Program-made: the position numbers and the translations under genes
Assembly (NCBI GenBank): GCA_009711615.1
Contig: VENI01000007.1
Span: 62,001 to 126,000, forward strand
Source of the DNA: Bacillota bacterium
GTDB taxonomy: Bacteria > Bacillota > Desulfotomaculia > Desulfotomaculales > Desulfohalotomaculaceae
Length of the DNA stretch: 64,000 nucleotides
Direction: 5' to 3'
Shown: positions 41,357-50,296 of the stretch, one piece after another
Position numbering within the stretch: position 1 is the first letter of the stretch
Layout of the letters: each line of letters opens with the position of its first letter
Notes under the pieces: model-generated
Told to the model about the DNA's origin: nothing
Databases searched by the model: none
What the model saw: only the letters and a program-made list of their open reading frames with translations

Positions 41357-43747
41357 TTATGTAAGGGGTACTAGCTCATCAGGTTGTTTATAGCGTGTTT
41401 GATATAACGAAACCCCATATTGATTATTTGTGTTAAGATGCTTGATTAAATTCTTACGCTGTAATTTTTTAATATCTTCATAATTCCCATAGTGATTAAG
41501 CATTTTATCAGCCAACCCTTTTATATTTTTACCGGATACAGGCATTGTACAAAACTCTATTATTGAACTGCCAAAGTGGGCTCCATCCTCAGCTCGTTGA
41601 TATTCGTCCAATGAATAACTGCCATTAGAGTTCTTTACATAAGTTATGGCCGCTGGAATGATGGCACCCCCATCTTCTGAAAGAACTTTATCATATAGGC
41701 GATAGCGAGCACTGTATGTTGTTACAAACACCTTTAGCTTATTACCTTCCTCATAGCTGCCAAAAATATGTGGAGCAACTATGGTAAAACCACCCCTACT
41801 GCTTTTGTGCTTTTGAACTTCTGTTTCATAAACCAGCTTTTCAATGGGGTCTTTGCCATCATAAGAAAAATCAGACAGAGTAATTTCTTCTCTTAAATTA
41901 AGTTTTTCATACCATTCCATAGGAGATAAAGATTCGTCTGTTACATTATTCTGCTGCCCCAATAATTCCTTACAAAGCCTCATCAGAATTTCACCACGTA
42001 ACCCCTCGGCATCACCCTCTTTAAATTGAGAGAGCATATAAACAAGCACTTCTTTGTTACCATATTTAAGGATAGTTTCGTATTCATTTTGATGCTCTCT
42101 AATATAATCCCTTGGGTTAGAGGATGTTTTAGGAGATGACATGATAATCTTTAAATTATTTTCTACAAGTTCAACAGTTTCATGAGAAAATTGGCCAACT
42201 GTCTGAGTTCCTTTCTCAGATGTTTTCTTCAGCAGTACCTCTTGAAGTAAATCTAAATTCTCACCAAGTGCAGAAAGGTCACCATACACTTCTTCAAAGG
42301 CAAGTCTTTTAAAGGTATAAGGATTAACATACTTTGCTTCATCCAATTTTCCGTCTGATTGATAATTACGAAATGCAAAGGTTACTTCATCAAGATTATC
42401 AATCATGCTAAACACAACCAATGCATTTTTTCTTGTGTTTGCCTCAATAGCAGAACTTCGTGTAGCTATTGGCCATACTTCGTTAGGTTCTGTATTGTTT
42501 GCCGGTTCATAGTAGATTGTAAGCCTATAGGGCTTATTACTTGTTTCCATAGATATAAAACGTTGGGTAAAGTATCTATCTGGAACAGGCAAAAGACCCG
42601 CAATATGACTAACCTTACTGGCATCACCAATATATGGCGTTTTATATTTGGCAATCTCAGATATATCGTATGTCATCATATCTACTCTAACAACATCAGG
42701 CGGGGTGACTTTTTCGCCAACTCCTGCACCTAAATATAATGCGCCTATGATAATACCCCCTAGCAAAACCACCGACAAAACCATTATCAGTCTTGATTTC
42801 TTCTGATGGTGCATAATTGCCAGTAATCTTTCCTTTAAACTCTTTTTCTCTTCACACATGGTTGCTTGCAATACCGAAGCAGGATATTTATGCTTTGCTA
42901 TAACAGATATTAATGTATCTCCATAGGCTTGTTTTTCTGCCGGGCTAAGGTTTTTAATCACTGCTTCGTCACAGGCTAATTCACAGGCACGATTGATTTC
43001 CTTTTTAACAAAATACATCAGTGGGTTAAACCAGTGGACTGAAGTAGTAATCATTGTCAGCCATTTAACTCCAATATCAAAATGCTTCAGGTGTGAAACC
43101 TCATGAAGCAAAATGTTTTTAAGCTCTTTCTCACTATAATTAACGTCTGGAATTATGATGGAAGGTCTCAGGATACCCATTAACATTGGTGTGGCCACAA
43201 ATTTATTGCGCACCAGCTTAACATGTCTTCTTCCATTTAATAACGTGGCTAACAAGCTGTTTTCTTCATCAGTTGCCGCTCTGTACCCTTGCTTTAAATT
43301 ATTTAAAAACCGGATATAACCAACTAAGTTCACTGTCAGTGCTGTTATTACACCAAAAAGCCAAATGTATAGAACATACCGATTTAATACATCTGTAAGG
43401 TATTTAGTATGGTCTACATCATTATTATAAACTCCACCTGCCACGTTTTCTTGAACATTAGGTAATATAGATAAATTGCTTGTATTCTCAGTTGTAACTT
43501 CCATTGGTTGAACAGTTATTTGATTATTTATTTGTGGGGTATTGTTGTCACTAAAGAACACATCACTCATGAGGCTATCTTCAAAGGAGAACGGGGTTAC
43601 CAGTCTCAATAGCACAACAATCCATATGTAGTATTGTATAGTTCTTGATAACTTGTGCTTTATCAAAGGTTTAAGGGTAAATATTAATAGTGCCAGAATG
43701 CTCCCGGATAAAGAGAGTGATAGTAATAACTTAACTGTTTCATTCAT
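41357..43747 (-). CDS. BlaR1/MecR1-type M56 membrane metalloprotease with DUF4825-like domain
   Basis: A 796-residue sensor protease. The M56 domain has membrane helices near residues 8-28, 38-52 and 124-145; the zinc site is HEVSH at 215-219 with a downstream glutamate in ACELACDE (about 256); a further helix is near 335-355. After it comes an extracellular part whose start (VDMMTYDISEIAKYKTPYIGDASKVSHIAGLLP) looks like DUF4825, and 300 further residues of unknown type. There is no penicillin-binding sensor domain, so the signal is not necessarily a beta-lactam. ATG 43747 overlaps the repressor stop by eight bases. Confidence 0.82.
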   Translation of the reverse strand: MNETVKLLLSLSLSGSILALLIFTLKPLIKHKLSRTIQYYIWIVVLLRLVTPFSFEDSLMSDVFFSDNNTPQINNQITVQPMEVTTENTSNLSILPNVQENVAGGVYNNDVDHTKYLTDVLNRYVLYIWLFGVITALTVNLVGYIRFLNNLKQGYRAATDEENSLLATLLNGRRHVKLVRNKFVATPMLMGILRPSIIIPDVNYSEKELKNILLHEVSHLKHFDIGVKWLTMITTSVHWFNPLMYFVKKEINRACELACDEAVIKNLSPAEKQAYGDTLISVIAKHKYPASVLQATMCEEKKSLKERLLAIMHHQKKSRLIMVLSVVLLGGIIIGALYLGAGVGEKVTPPDVVRVDMMTYDISEIAKYKTPYIGDASKVSHIAGLLPVPDRYFTQRFISMETSNKPYRLTIYYEPANNTEPNEVWPIATRSSAIEANTRKNALVVFSMIDNLDEVTFAFRNYQSDGKLDEAKYVNPYTFKRLAFEEVYGDLSALGENLDLLQEVLLKKTSEKGTQTVGQFSHETVELVENNLKIIMSSPKTSSNPRDYIREHQNEYETILKYGNKEVLVYMLSQFKEGDAEGLRGEILMRLCKELLGQQNNVTDESLSPMEWYEKLNLREEITLSDFSYDGKDPIEKLVYETEVQKHKSSRGGFTIVAPHIFGSYEEGNKLKVFVTTYSARYRLYDKVLSEDGGAIIPAAITYVKNSNGSYSLDEYQRAEDGAHFGSSIIEFCTMPVSGKNIKGLADKMLNHYGNYEDIKKLQRKNLIKHLNTNNQYGVSLYQTRYKQPDELVPLT

Positions 43748-44123
43748 CTTTATCACCCACTTTAAACATGGTTCGCAATTCCTCAATATCAGTATCATCT
43801 AGCTTTTTGTTACCTAGTAGAGATGCCACCAGGTTTTTGGCACTGCCAGAGTACAAACGGTCAATTAATCTTTGGGTAGTATGTTCTGCATATTCTTCTT
43901 TGCTAATCAAAGGTTTATAATAGAATACTTCTTTTTTAGTTGCTAATACGACTCCCTTTTGGCAAAGCCTTCGCAACAATGTTTTAATAGTTGATGTTTC
44001 CCAGTTACTTGTCTGCATAAGGTGTTTTCTTATATCCGCCAGTGGCAATTCACCATCTGCTTCCCATAACACCCGCATAACTTCCATTTCCGAATCTGTT
44101 ATTTTTGTTACCAATTTGCTCAC
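43740..44123 (-). CDS. BlaI/MecI/CopY-family repressor
   Basis: A 127-residue winged-helix repressor: LVTKITDSEMEVMRVLWEADGELPLADIRKHLMQTSNWETSTIKTLLRRLCQKGVV, followed by the dimerisation helices (AKNLVASLLGNKKLDDTDIEELRTMF). The cleavage site used by BlaR1-type proteases is expected in the second half. Two TTACAnnTGTAA operators lie immediately upstream, so it represses its own operon with the coupled M56 receptor. No beta-lactamase gene is nearby. Confidence 0.9.
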   Translation of the reverse strand: MSKLVTKITDSEMEVMRVLWEADGELPLADIRKHLMQTSNWETSTIKTLLRRLCQKGVVLATKKEVFYYKPLISKEEYAEHTTQRLIDRLYSGSAKNLVASLLGNKKLDDTDIEELRTMFKVGDKDE

Positions 44124-44141
44124 ATCTATGCCTCCCCTCTA

Positions 44142-44157
44142 GGTTACATTTGTAACC
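44142..44157. promoter_or_regulatory. BlaI-type operator 1
   Basis: GGTTACATTTGTAACC, a nearly perfect 16-base dyad with the family core TACAnnTGTA, located between the -10 box and the repressor start. Confidence 0.85.
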
Positions 44158-44167
44158 CAATATGGGT

Positions 44168-44196
44168 AGTTTACATCTGTAACCTGTTAATGTCAA
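44168..44196 (-). promoter_or_regulatory. Promoter of the blaI-like operon with operator 2
   Basis: On the minus strand TTGACA (44191-44196) and TAAACT (44168-44173) are 17 bases apart. The second operator, GTTTACATCTGTAACC (44169-44184), covers the spacer and -10 box; its centre is 27 bases from operator 1, so repressor dimers would block polymerase directly. Confidence 0.85.
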
Positions 44197-44296
44197 TATG
44201 AATTGGTATTTAGACTAAAACTAAGTCTTATGGAAATATTTTGTAGCCAAATGGGAATGTATCTCATAATATATATACAAAAGGGGCGGTTATCTT

Positions 44297-44902
44297 ATGG
44301 CTGAAATTCCAAAAGAATTAAACTCAATTGATTTTGACCAAATGATTGGAGGACCATTGGTTGCTGTCATTAAAGCTCAAGCACAATCAGCACAAACCTC
44401 AGTTGATTTTATTAAGAGTGTTGGATTTACCTATGACGAAACTGAACAAACCAGAGAACCAAATATGGTTAGTTTTCATTATGAAAAAGCAGTAGAGGAT
44501 GAGGGAAATAATGGTGGGACTTCTATTCATACATTCAAACTAGACGTACCACTACTTACCATGCTTCCTGTTCCTTACATTAGAGTCGAGGAGGTAACCA
44601 TTGACTTTAATGCTAAGATCAATTCAGTGGAAGAGACAACTATTGGCTCTACAAGTTCTTTTAGTTCAAGTTTCGATGGGAGTGCAGGATGGGGTTGGGG
44701 TCTTTATTCTGCTAAGCTTAAGACCAGTTATAGTAACAGAAGAAGTTATAGAGCCGATCAAAAAACAGAACGCAATTACAGCATGAATGTTCATGTTCGA
44801 GCCGTTCAAGATGAAATTCCTGCTGGCGTTGATAGACTTTTGAGTATACTTGAAGGAAAAATTCAAGAAGTAGATGAAGGTGAAGCAACAGTAACAACAT
44901 AG
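44297..44902 (+). CDS. DUF2589-family protein
   Basis: A 201-residue soluble protein starting AEIPKELNSIDFDQMIGGPLVAVIKAQAQSAQTSVDFIKSVGF. The central LDVPLLTMLPVPYIRVEEVTIDFNAKINSVEE is the DUF2589 core as I recall it; a serine- and glycine-rich loop follows (STSSFSSSFDGSAGWGWGLYSAK), and the C-terminus has VHVRAVQDEIPAGVDRLLSILEG. No signal peptide. The function of the family is unknown. It is preceded by AAGGGGCGG and followed by a strong hairpin before two more unknown genes on the same strand. Confidence 0.8.
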   Translation: MAEIPKELNSIDFDQMIGGPLVAVIKAQAQSAQTSVDFIKSVGFTYDETEQTREPNMVSFHYEKAVEDEGNNGGTSIHTFKLDVPLLTMLPVPYIRVEEVTIDFNAKINSVEETTIGSTSSFSSSFDGSAGWGWGLYSAKLKTSYSNRRSYRADQKTERNYSMNVHVRAVQDEIPAGVDRLLSILEGKIQEVDEGEATVTT

Positions 44903-44908
44903 TAAACC

Positions 44909-44956
44909 TAGAGATAGGTAAAGGGATGTCCATATCCCTTTACCTATCTCTATAAT
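44909..44956 (+). terminator. Strong hairpin after the DUF2589 gene
   Basis: A perfect 19-bp stem (44909-44927 with 44934-44952) around a six-base loop, followed by TAATTT. With only a weak T-run it may stop part of the transcripts and so set a high ratio of the DUF2589 protein over the next two. Confidence 0.75.
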
Positions 44957-45000
44957 TTGGTTCACAAATAAACCTGGCTAGTGAAAAGGATGGTGATGTT

Positions 45001-45735
45001 ATGAGTAGTTGTAAACACAAAGGACCTAAGGATCCTTCAGACAACCAAGGAACTAAGAAAGTATCCTTAGGTAGCGTTATAGGTTTACTTATGTCGGAAG
45101 TAATTAAAGCACGCCGTATAGCAGACGAACAAACAGCAGCCCTTGCAGAATACTACAAGGAAAATCCACTCCTGGAAGGATTATCAGTCCCCCGCATACG
45201 TGTGCCAGAATTGACCATGGATATTCCAATGCTTATTGAAGATTACTTAATGGGAGAGTCAGGGTGCTTGGCAGATATTAAAACAATAATCGGAAAATCT
45301 AAAAAGCAATTGAAATCTTCTTTTAATAAACTAAACATCGAGGTTGATCAATCTCTTTATCTGCACTTTGAAAAGAAAATGTACAGACAACTCAAAGTCT
45401 TGCGCAAAAGCGATTTGCCTGTTATGGAAGAATCGGTTGCCCGCATTGCCCAAGATGCTCTAGCCTATGCCCTAGATAGAATTGAAATCACCCTTGAGCC
45501 TACACACAGAAATGCTATTATGAAAGCTCTCCGAAGAAAAGTTTCAGCTGTATGCATTGTCAGAAAACAAGGGCCTGATAGTGTATTGGTTAACATTATT
45601 ACAGCAGATGTAAAAGGAAAAGCATCAAAGGATAATATGGCTCGCCTAAAGATAACTTTAGGAGAAGAAGGACTTGCGTGGAGTGTAAGGTCTGGTGAAT
45701 CCGGAGGGCTAGAATATACTTTGGAGCCAGAATAA
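45001..45735 (+). CDS. DUF2589-associated protein of unknown function
   Basis: A 244-residue protein. Residues 20-85 (SLGSVIGLLMSEVIKARRIADEQTAALAEYY, then LEGLSVPRIRVPELTMDIPMLIEDYLMG) repeat the VPxIRVxELTxD pattern of the DUF2589 neighbour, so they may be distantly related or interact. The rest is helical then beta (DSVLVNIITADVKGKASKDNMARLKITLGEEGLAWSV). No signal peptide or catalytic motif. A good GGATGGTGATG region precedes the ATG. The third gene follows after 16 bases. Confidence 0.6.
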   Translation: MSSCKHKGPKDPSDNQGTKKVSLGSVIGLLMSEVIKARRIADEQTAALAEYYKENPLLEGLSVPRIRVPELTMDIPMLIEDYLMGESGCLADIKTIIGKSKKQLKSSFNKLNIEVDQSLYLHFEKKMYRQLKVLRKSDLPVMEESVARIAQDALAYALDRIEITLEPTHRNAIMKALRRKVSAVCIVRKQGPDSVLVNIITADVKGKASKDNMARLKITLGEEGLAWSVRSGESGGLEYTLEPE

Positions 45736-45751
45736 TTGAGGAGGTCCACTA

Positions 45752-46327
45752 ATGCAGAGCATTTTGCGTGAAAAACTCTTAGCTCAGAGTTTCAAACTCG
45801 CTGAGGTTAGTAAAATATATCGTACTGATAGCCATCGGTTTGTAGATGCCTACTTAAACTGGCTGGAAGAAGCGGAAAAGGATTTGGCTAGTTTGCGGTC
45901 GCCCATCAATATTCTTCTACATGCCGAAAAAAGCGCCTTAACATCAATACTAGAGGGTAACCTGCCTCATTATGCTCAAGAAAAGCGGAATACAAAAAAA
46001 TATCAGAGAGCTGCTGCTGCTGAATCTATGGAAAGGATATTAAAAGAGTTTTATTCTAAAATAGAAAGTATTGATCAATATTTTGATAGAATTAGAGAAA
46101 ATTTGTGCCAAACTATTGCTATTTTAACTACTAAAGATCCAAACTTCCATCAAAGCTTAGAACCAAATCAACAAGGTGTAAAGATTATTTTGAAAAAAAT
46201 GTCCCAAACACCAGAGACTATTCAAATGTATAATTACTTTAGTGCAAAGTTAGCATCCACTGACGTTAAGTACTTAATAGTGGGAATCATAATGAACATA
46301 ATTGGTAACGGCACTAACAATATATAG
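45752..46327 (+). CDS. Hypothetical helical protein of the DUF2589 cluster
   Basis: A 191-residue protein, mostly helical and charged in residues 1-130, with a hydrophobic C-terminal stretch (VKYLIVGIIMNIIGNG). I recognise no family. GAGGAGG lies before the ATG. Tight spacing after the previous gene indicates one transcript and a joint function with the DUF2589 protein. Confidence 0.55.
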   Translation: MQSILREKLLAQSFKLAEVSKIYRTDSHRFVDAYLNWLEEAEKDLASLRSPINILLHAEKSALTSILEGNLPHYAQEKRNTKKYQRAAAAESMERILKEFYSKIESIDQYFDRIRENLCQTIAILTTKDPNFHQSLEPNQQGVKIILKKMSQTPETIQMYNYFSAKLASTDVKYLIVGIIMNIIGNGTNNI

Positions 46328-46347
46328 TCTTCATACACTCTTGAAAA

Positions 46348-47823
46348 TCAGGTACCACAAAAAGTTCGGTAAGGACGGGATGATAACTCAGGTAGCGTGG
46401 AGTAATCATCTTGTTCAGGGGAATGCGCATAAGGGTTAGAAAGAACATCAATAAGTCTCTCCATCACGCTATAGTCATATTGTTTTACCGCGGATTCTAG
46501 TGCCTCTTCTACCCGGTGGTTGCGAGGGATTACCGCCGGATTGCTGTTTTGCATTAACTGATGGGAGGAGGCTTTTGACTCCTGCTGCCTGCTTAGTCTA
46601 GCCTGCCACAGCCCATGCCATTGAGAAAATTCTGGGGTCCCAAACATAACTGTATCCTCCGGCTTATCAAAAGTTAATGCACGAAAGGTATTAGTATAGT
46701 CTGCACTATACTTCCGCATTAAACTGAGAAGGCCTTCAATAAGGGGTTCATCCTGTGACTCTTGGTTAAATATTCCTAATTTCGCTCTCATTCCCGAGAC
46801 CCAATTACAGTGATACAACTCATCAAAGTCAGAAAGCGCATCCTGGGCAAGTTTGATAGCCTGTTCCTGGTTGACATGCAGCAACGGCAATAGGGTTTCA
46901 GCAAACCTGGCTAGATTCCATGCTGCAATTTTTGGCTGATTGCCATAGGCATATCGGCCTTGAATGTCAATGGAACTGAATACCGTTTCAGGGTCATAGA
47001 CATCCATGAAGGCACAAGGACCATAATCAATAGTTTCTCCACTAAGAGCCATGTTGTCGGTGTTCATTACCCCATGAATAAAACCAACCAGTTGCCATTT
47101 GGCAATCACCGCTGCCTGTCGCTTAATCACTTCCTGAAGTAGGAAAAGATTGCGATTCTCATCAGTGTCAACGTCTGGAAAATGTCTTTGCAATGTATAA
47201 TCAGCCAGGGCCCGGAGCTCCTCAACAGTACCCCATTTTGAAACATATTGAAAGGTGCCGACTCGCAGATGACTAGAAGCCACACGGGTCAGAATTGCAC
47301 CAGGCAGTTCGGTTTCACGGATTACTGACTCACCGGTTGTTACAACCGCTAAGCTGCGAGTGGAAGAAATACCAAGCGCATGCATTGCCTCGCTGATAAT
47401 ATATTCACGCAACATCGGTCCAAGTGTCGCTCGACCATCGCCCCCGCGGGAGTATGGTGTTTTACCTGAACCCTTGAGCTGAATATCAAATCGTTCTCCT
47501 AAAGGGGTAATTTGTTCGCCGATCAGCAAGGCCCGGCCGTCCCCTAACATCGTAAAATGCCCGAATTGATGCCCCGCATATGCCTGGGCAAGAGGCGAAG
47601 CGCCTTCGGGAACTCGGTTGCCAGCAAGAACCTCTACGCCATCTTCGCTTTGCAGCCCTTCAATGTTCAACCCCAAAGATGTTGCCAAAGAATCATTAAG
47701 AATGATCAACTTTGGTGAACGTACAGTTTTTAGGTTAAGGCTAGAAAAAAATAATTTCGGCAGACGAGCATAACTGTTGTCCAAGTTCCATCCGGTTTCT
47801 ATCATTGCTTTTCTCTCTGTCAT
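46348..47823 (-). CDS. selO: Protein adenylyltransferase SelO (YdiU family)
   Basis: A 491-residue pseudokinase-fold enzyme that AMPylates proteins, a role tied to redox stress in the family. Motifs: [64 protein letters not shown] and the catalytic [24 protein letters not shown]. It ends in YRTFCGT with a plain cysteine where some homologues have selenocysteine. Gene is isolated; a 9-base dyad lies upstream. Confidence 0.93.
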   Translation of the reverse strand: MTERKAMIETGWNLDNSYARLPKLFFSSLNLKTVRSPKLIILNDSLATSLGLNIEGLQSEDGVEVLAGNRVPEGASPLAQAYAGHQFGHFTMLGDGRALLIGEQITPLGERFDIQLKGSGKTPYSRGGDGRATLGPMLREYIISEAMHALGISSTRSLAVVTTGESVIRETELPGAILTRVASSHLRVGTFQYVSKWGTVEELRALADYTLQRHFPDVDTDENRNLFLLQEVIKRQAAVIAKWQLVGFIHGVMNTDNMALSGETIDYGPCAFMDVYDPETVFSSIDIQGRYAYGNQPKIAAWNLARFAETLLPLLHVNQEQAIKLAQDALSDFDELYHCNWVSGMRAKLGIFNQESQDEPLIEGLLSLMRKYSADYTNTFRALTFDKPEDTVMFGTPEFSQWHGLWQARLSRQQESKASSHQLMQNSNPAVIPRNHRVEEALESAVKQYDYSVMERLIDVLSNPYAHSPEQDDYSTLPELSSRPYRTFCGT

Positions 47824-47844
47824 CGTATCACCTTTTCTTCTTTT

Positions 47845-47876
47845 GTTTTATCTTAGCTTTTCCTTTTAGATAAAAC
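47845..47876. repeat. Inverted repeat upstream of selO
   Basis: GTTTTATCT (47845-47853) and AGATAAAAC (47868-47876), 14 bases apart, lie 22 bases upstream of the selO start on the minus strand; a regulator site is possible. Confidence 0.4.
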
Positions 47877-48019
47877 ATAAATCATAGGCAGACTAGGATA
47901 TTTTTGTTTTCTACTTCTACCAATTTATTATGCTCTCTCGACACAGTGATTATGACCTTTTACCAGATTCAGCAAGAAGTATATCAATCTTGAAATTAGG
48001 GACGAAGTCCCCCTGTCCC

Positions 48020-50272
48020 TTAATTGTTTTCATTAGGTGAATTGTAGATTTTCTTTTCTTTAATTGACTTGTAATATGCCTTTTCAACTCTTTCTGCCAT
48101 CTTGTCTAGGGAGAACCTTTCAGAAAATCCATAGGCATTTGCACTCATTTCTTTAAGTAAATATTGGTTTTCCATTAAAAGAATTACTTTTTGTGCCAAA
48201 TCATCTATCTCTTCTTTAGTTTTAAATCCATTATAATTATCTTGAATAATGTCATCTATTCCACTAGATCTTACCGCTACAACAGGATCTCCTCCTGCCA
48301 TTGCCTCTAAAAGAACCATACCTTGTGTCTCAGACAAGGAGCTAAAAACAAATATATCTGAAACCATGTAGTATTTGGGAATATCTTCTGGAGGAATTGA
48401 ACCTAATAGACTAACTGTATCCTCTAAGCTCTCATCTTTAATAAACTGTAGTATATTGTCTTTTTCCGGTCCATTTCCAATAATGATACATCTAAAGGAT
48501 ATATCAGTATTTTCTTTAATGTATTTGATAGCTTTTAATAAAAAATAAATATTTTTCTCCTTGGATAGTCTAGAAACAGAACAGAGGAGTATTTCTCCAT
48601 TCGTCTTGTATTTTTTTCCAATATTTATTAATTGCTCTTTATCAATATTATTATAATAGTCAAAATCAATTCCTGTAGGTAGAACAAACTTATCCCTACT
48701 AACTCCTATGTTTTCGAGATATTGCTTAGCTGTATTTGTAGGTGCAATAATAGCATTACAGCTTTGAGAAAATCTTCGAATAATTTTATGGGACAATATA
48801 TTTTTAAATATTAATTTAAAGCACGGCAAAAAGTGCGAATATTTTTCTAAGCGAGTATGATAAGTTAAAACCACTGGTATTTTATATTTTTTCCCAAGCT
48901 TCAAACCCGTAGCACCCAGCCAAAAAGGATGATGTACGTGTACAACATCAAAATCATATTTAGAGAAATTTTTTTCTATATTCGATGAAAAGATATTAAC
49001 AATGGCGAACTTAAATTGTTTAGTTTTTAAATATTTTAAAAGCTTGCATCTTATTATATTACTTTCATCATTAGTTACTTTTCCTGGATATTCAGGGGCA
49101 AATATATATACATTATGCCCTCGATTCTTAAGGCCCTTTACAAGACGCCAAATAGAAATGGGAACGCCTCCAATAAAGGGTAAATAATTGTTAGTAAACA
49201 TAGCTATATTAAGTTTATCTTTAGTAGGTATATGTTCTGCCGATTCATTAAAGTTTTTATAGTAATCTACTTCCTTGGTTGCCCTTATATGTATTGCTAT
49301 TGCAAAAAACAGTAAAACACTTATTACTAAAATAAAATTAATAAAGTTAATATAAAAAAATGAATGTATATAAATCCATAAACTTTCTAATCTACGGGTT
49401 AGGGCATATTTCGCCGGTGTCTCTTGTTTGACTACGCTATAGGATACTCCACTAGGTTTTACATCTACCTTCATATAGTGGTAGAAACTATTTGGTCTGT
49501 CTGTTAGAAGACCTCCTCCTCCACCTCCACTTACAAAGTAATTAACGCCCTTGATTTGTCTTGACTCATATATCTCAGGACCAGTGGTAAATACTGCTGT
49601 AACGTTATATCTAGAATAAATATCTATTAAAAAATCACGGTAGCTCTGATCAGTTATAAAGTGTTCTTTACTTTTTAAAAATGTATCTTCCTTTATTTTA
49701 AATGGTGCATTATTCATAAAAATATATTTATACTTATAGTTTTTAGCATTTTTAAGCTCTTTGGTTAACCACTCCTTCTGCCATGGGATAGAGGTTTTAC
49801 CCGTTGTATCTAGAAAAACAAAATATGAATCCTCTAAGGCAAAGGAAAAATAAAATGGCCCAAAATGCCTATAAAACCTCTCGTCCCCTTCATCAGAAAC
49901 TTCATTATCCCCAATTGCTAATACCGAGGGTATATTCAATTTATTTAAACTTTTATTTAAGATTCTGTATTTGTCCTCTGCTCCGTCAAGCACTGCATCT
50001 CCAGTAGATATGAGAAAATCAACATCCTTATCACTATTGATTTTGGTAATCATCTTCTTATTAAAGACATCTATTGAATTCTCTATATTTCCTAAAACTA
50101 CAAATGTAAAATCATTTGTAGTATCCATCTTTTTAATTTCTTTTATATTCTCTATATTATTTGATTGGAAATCAGATTCATAAATAAATAAATAACTTTT
50201 GTAAAAAATTAACACTAATAATATTAATATATCTATGTATAAAAAGTTCCTTAAACTTAGTATTTTCTTCAT
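48020..50272 (-). CDS. Membrane protein: degenerate phosphoesterase domain fused to GT4 glycosyltransferase
   Basis: A 750-residue protein. A signal-anchor helix is at residues 8-28; residues about 52-290 have the metallophosphoesterase fold order (FVVLGNIEN, ISTGDAVLDGAED, AIGDNEVSD, FMNNAPF) but without the metal-binding histidines. A second helix is near 305-330. Residues about 350-740 are a GT4 glycosyltransferase: LNIAMFTNNYLPFIGGVPISIWRLVKGL, VVLTYHTRLEKY, and FSSLSETQGMVLLEAMAGG with the E-x7-E donor site. The GT4 part faces the cytoplasm and the other domain the outside. Likely glycolipid or cell-envelope sugar synthesis, coupled to the flippase-like gene upstream. Confidence 0.82.
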   Translation of the reverse strand: MKKILSLRNFLYIDILILLVLIFYKSYLFIYESDFQSNNIENIKEIKKMDTTNDFTFVVLGNIENSIDVFNKKMITKINSDKDVDFLISTGDAVLDGAEDKYRILNKSLNKLNIPSVLAIGDNEVSDEGDERFYRHFGPFYFSFALEDSYFVFLDTTGKTSIPWQKEWLTKELKNAKNYKYKYIFMNNAPFKIKEDTFLKSKEHFITDQSYRDFLIDIYSRYNVTAVFTTGPEIYESRQIKGVNYFVSGGGGGGLLTDRPNSFYHYMKVDVKPSGVSYSVVKQETPAKYALTRRLESLWIYIHSFFYINFINFILVISVLLFFAIAIHIRATKEVDYYKNFNESAEHIPTKDKLNIAMFTNNYLPFIGGVPISIWRLVKGLKNRGHNVYIFAPEYPGKVTNDESNIIRCKLLKYLKTKQFKFAIVNIFSSNIEKNFSKYDFDVVHVHHPFWLGATGLKLGKKYKIPVVLTYHTRLEKYSHFLPCFKLIFKNILSHKIIRRFSQSCNAIIAPTNTAKQYLENIGVSRDKFVLPTGIDFDYYNNIDKEQLINIGKKYKTNGEILLCSVSRLSKEKNIYFLLKAIKYIKENTDISFRCIIIGNGPEKDNILQFIKDESLEDTVSLLGSIPPEDIPKYYMVSDIFVFSSLSETQGMVLLEAMAGGDPVVAVRSSGIDDIIQDNYNGFKTKEEIDDLAQKVILLMENQYLLKEMSANAYGFSERFSLDKMAERVEKAYYKSIKEKKIYNSPNENN

Positions 50273-50296
50273 ATTTGGCCTCCTAAAACTATATGT

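Noticed and set aside
44624..44965. Minus-strand frames inside the DUF2589 gene
   Set aside because: They are antisense to a well-supported gene with a good start site and have no homology that I recognise.
47998..48022. GGGACGAAGTCCC-type sequence resembling the ends of the Y1 element
   Set aside because: Only the GGGAC(A/G)GGGG core is shared and it forms a small hairpin at the end of the GT4 gene; too short to call a solo element or a terminator.
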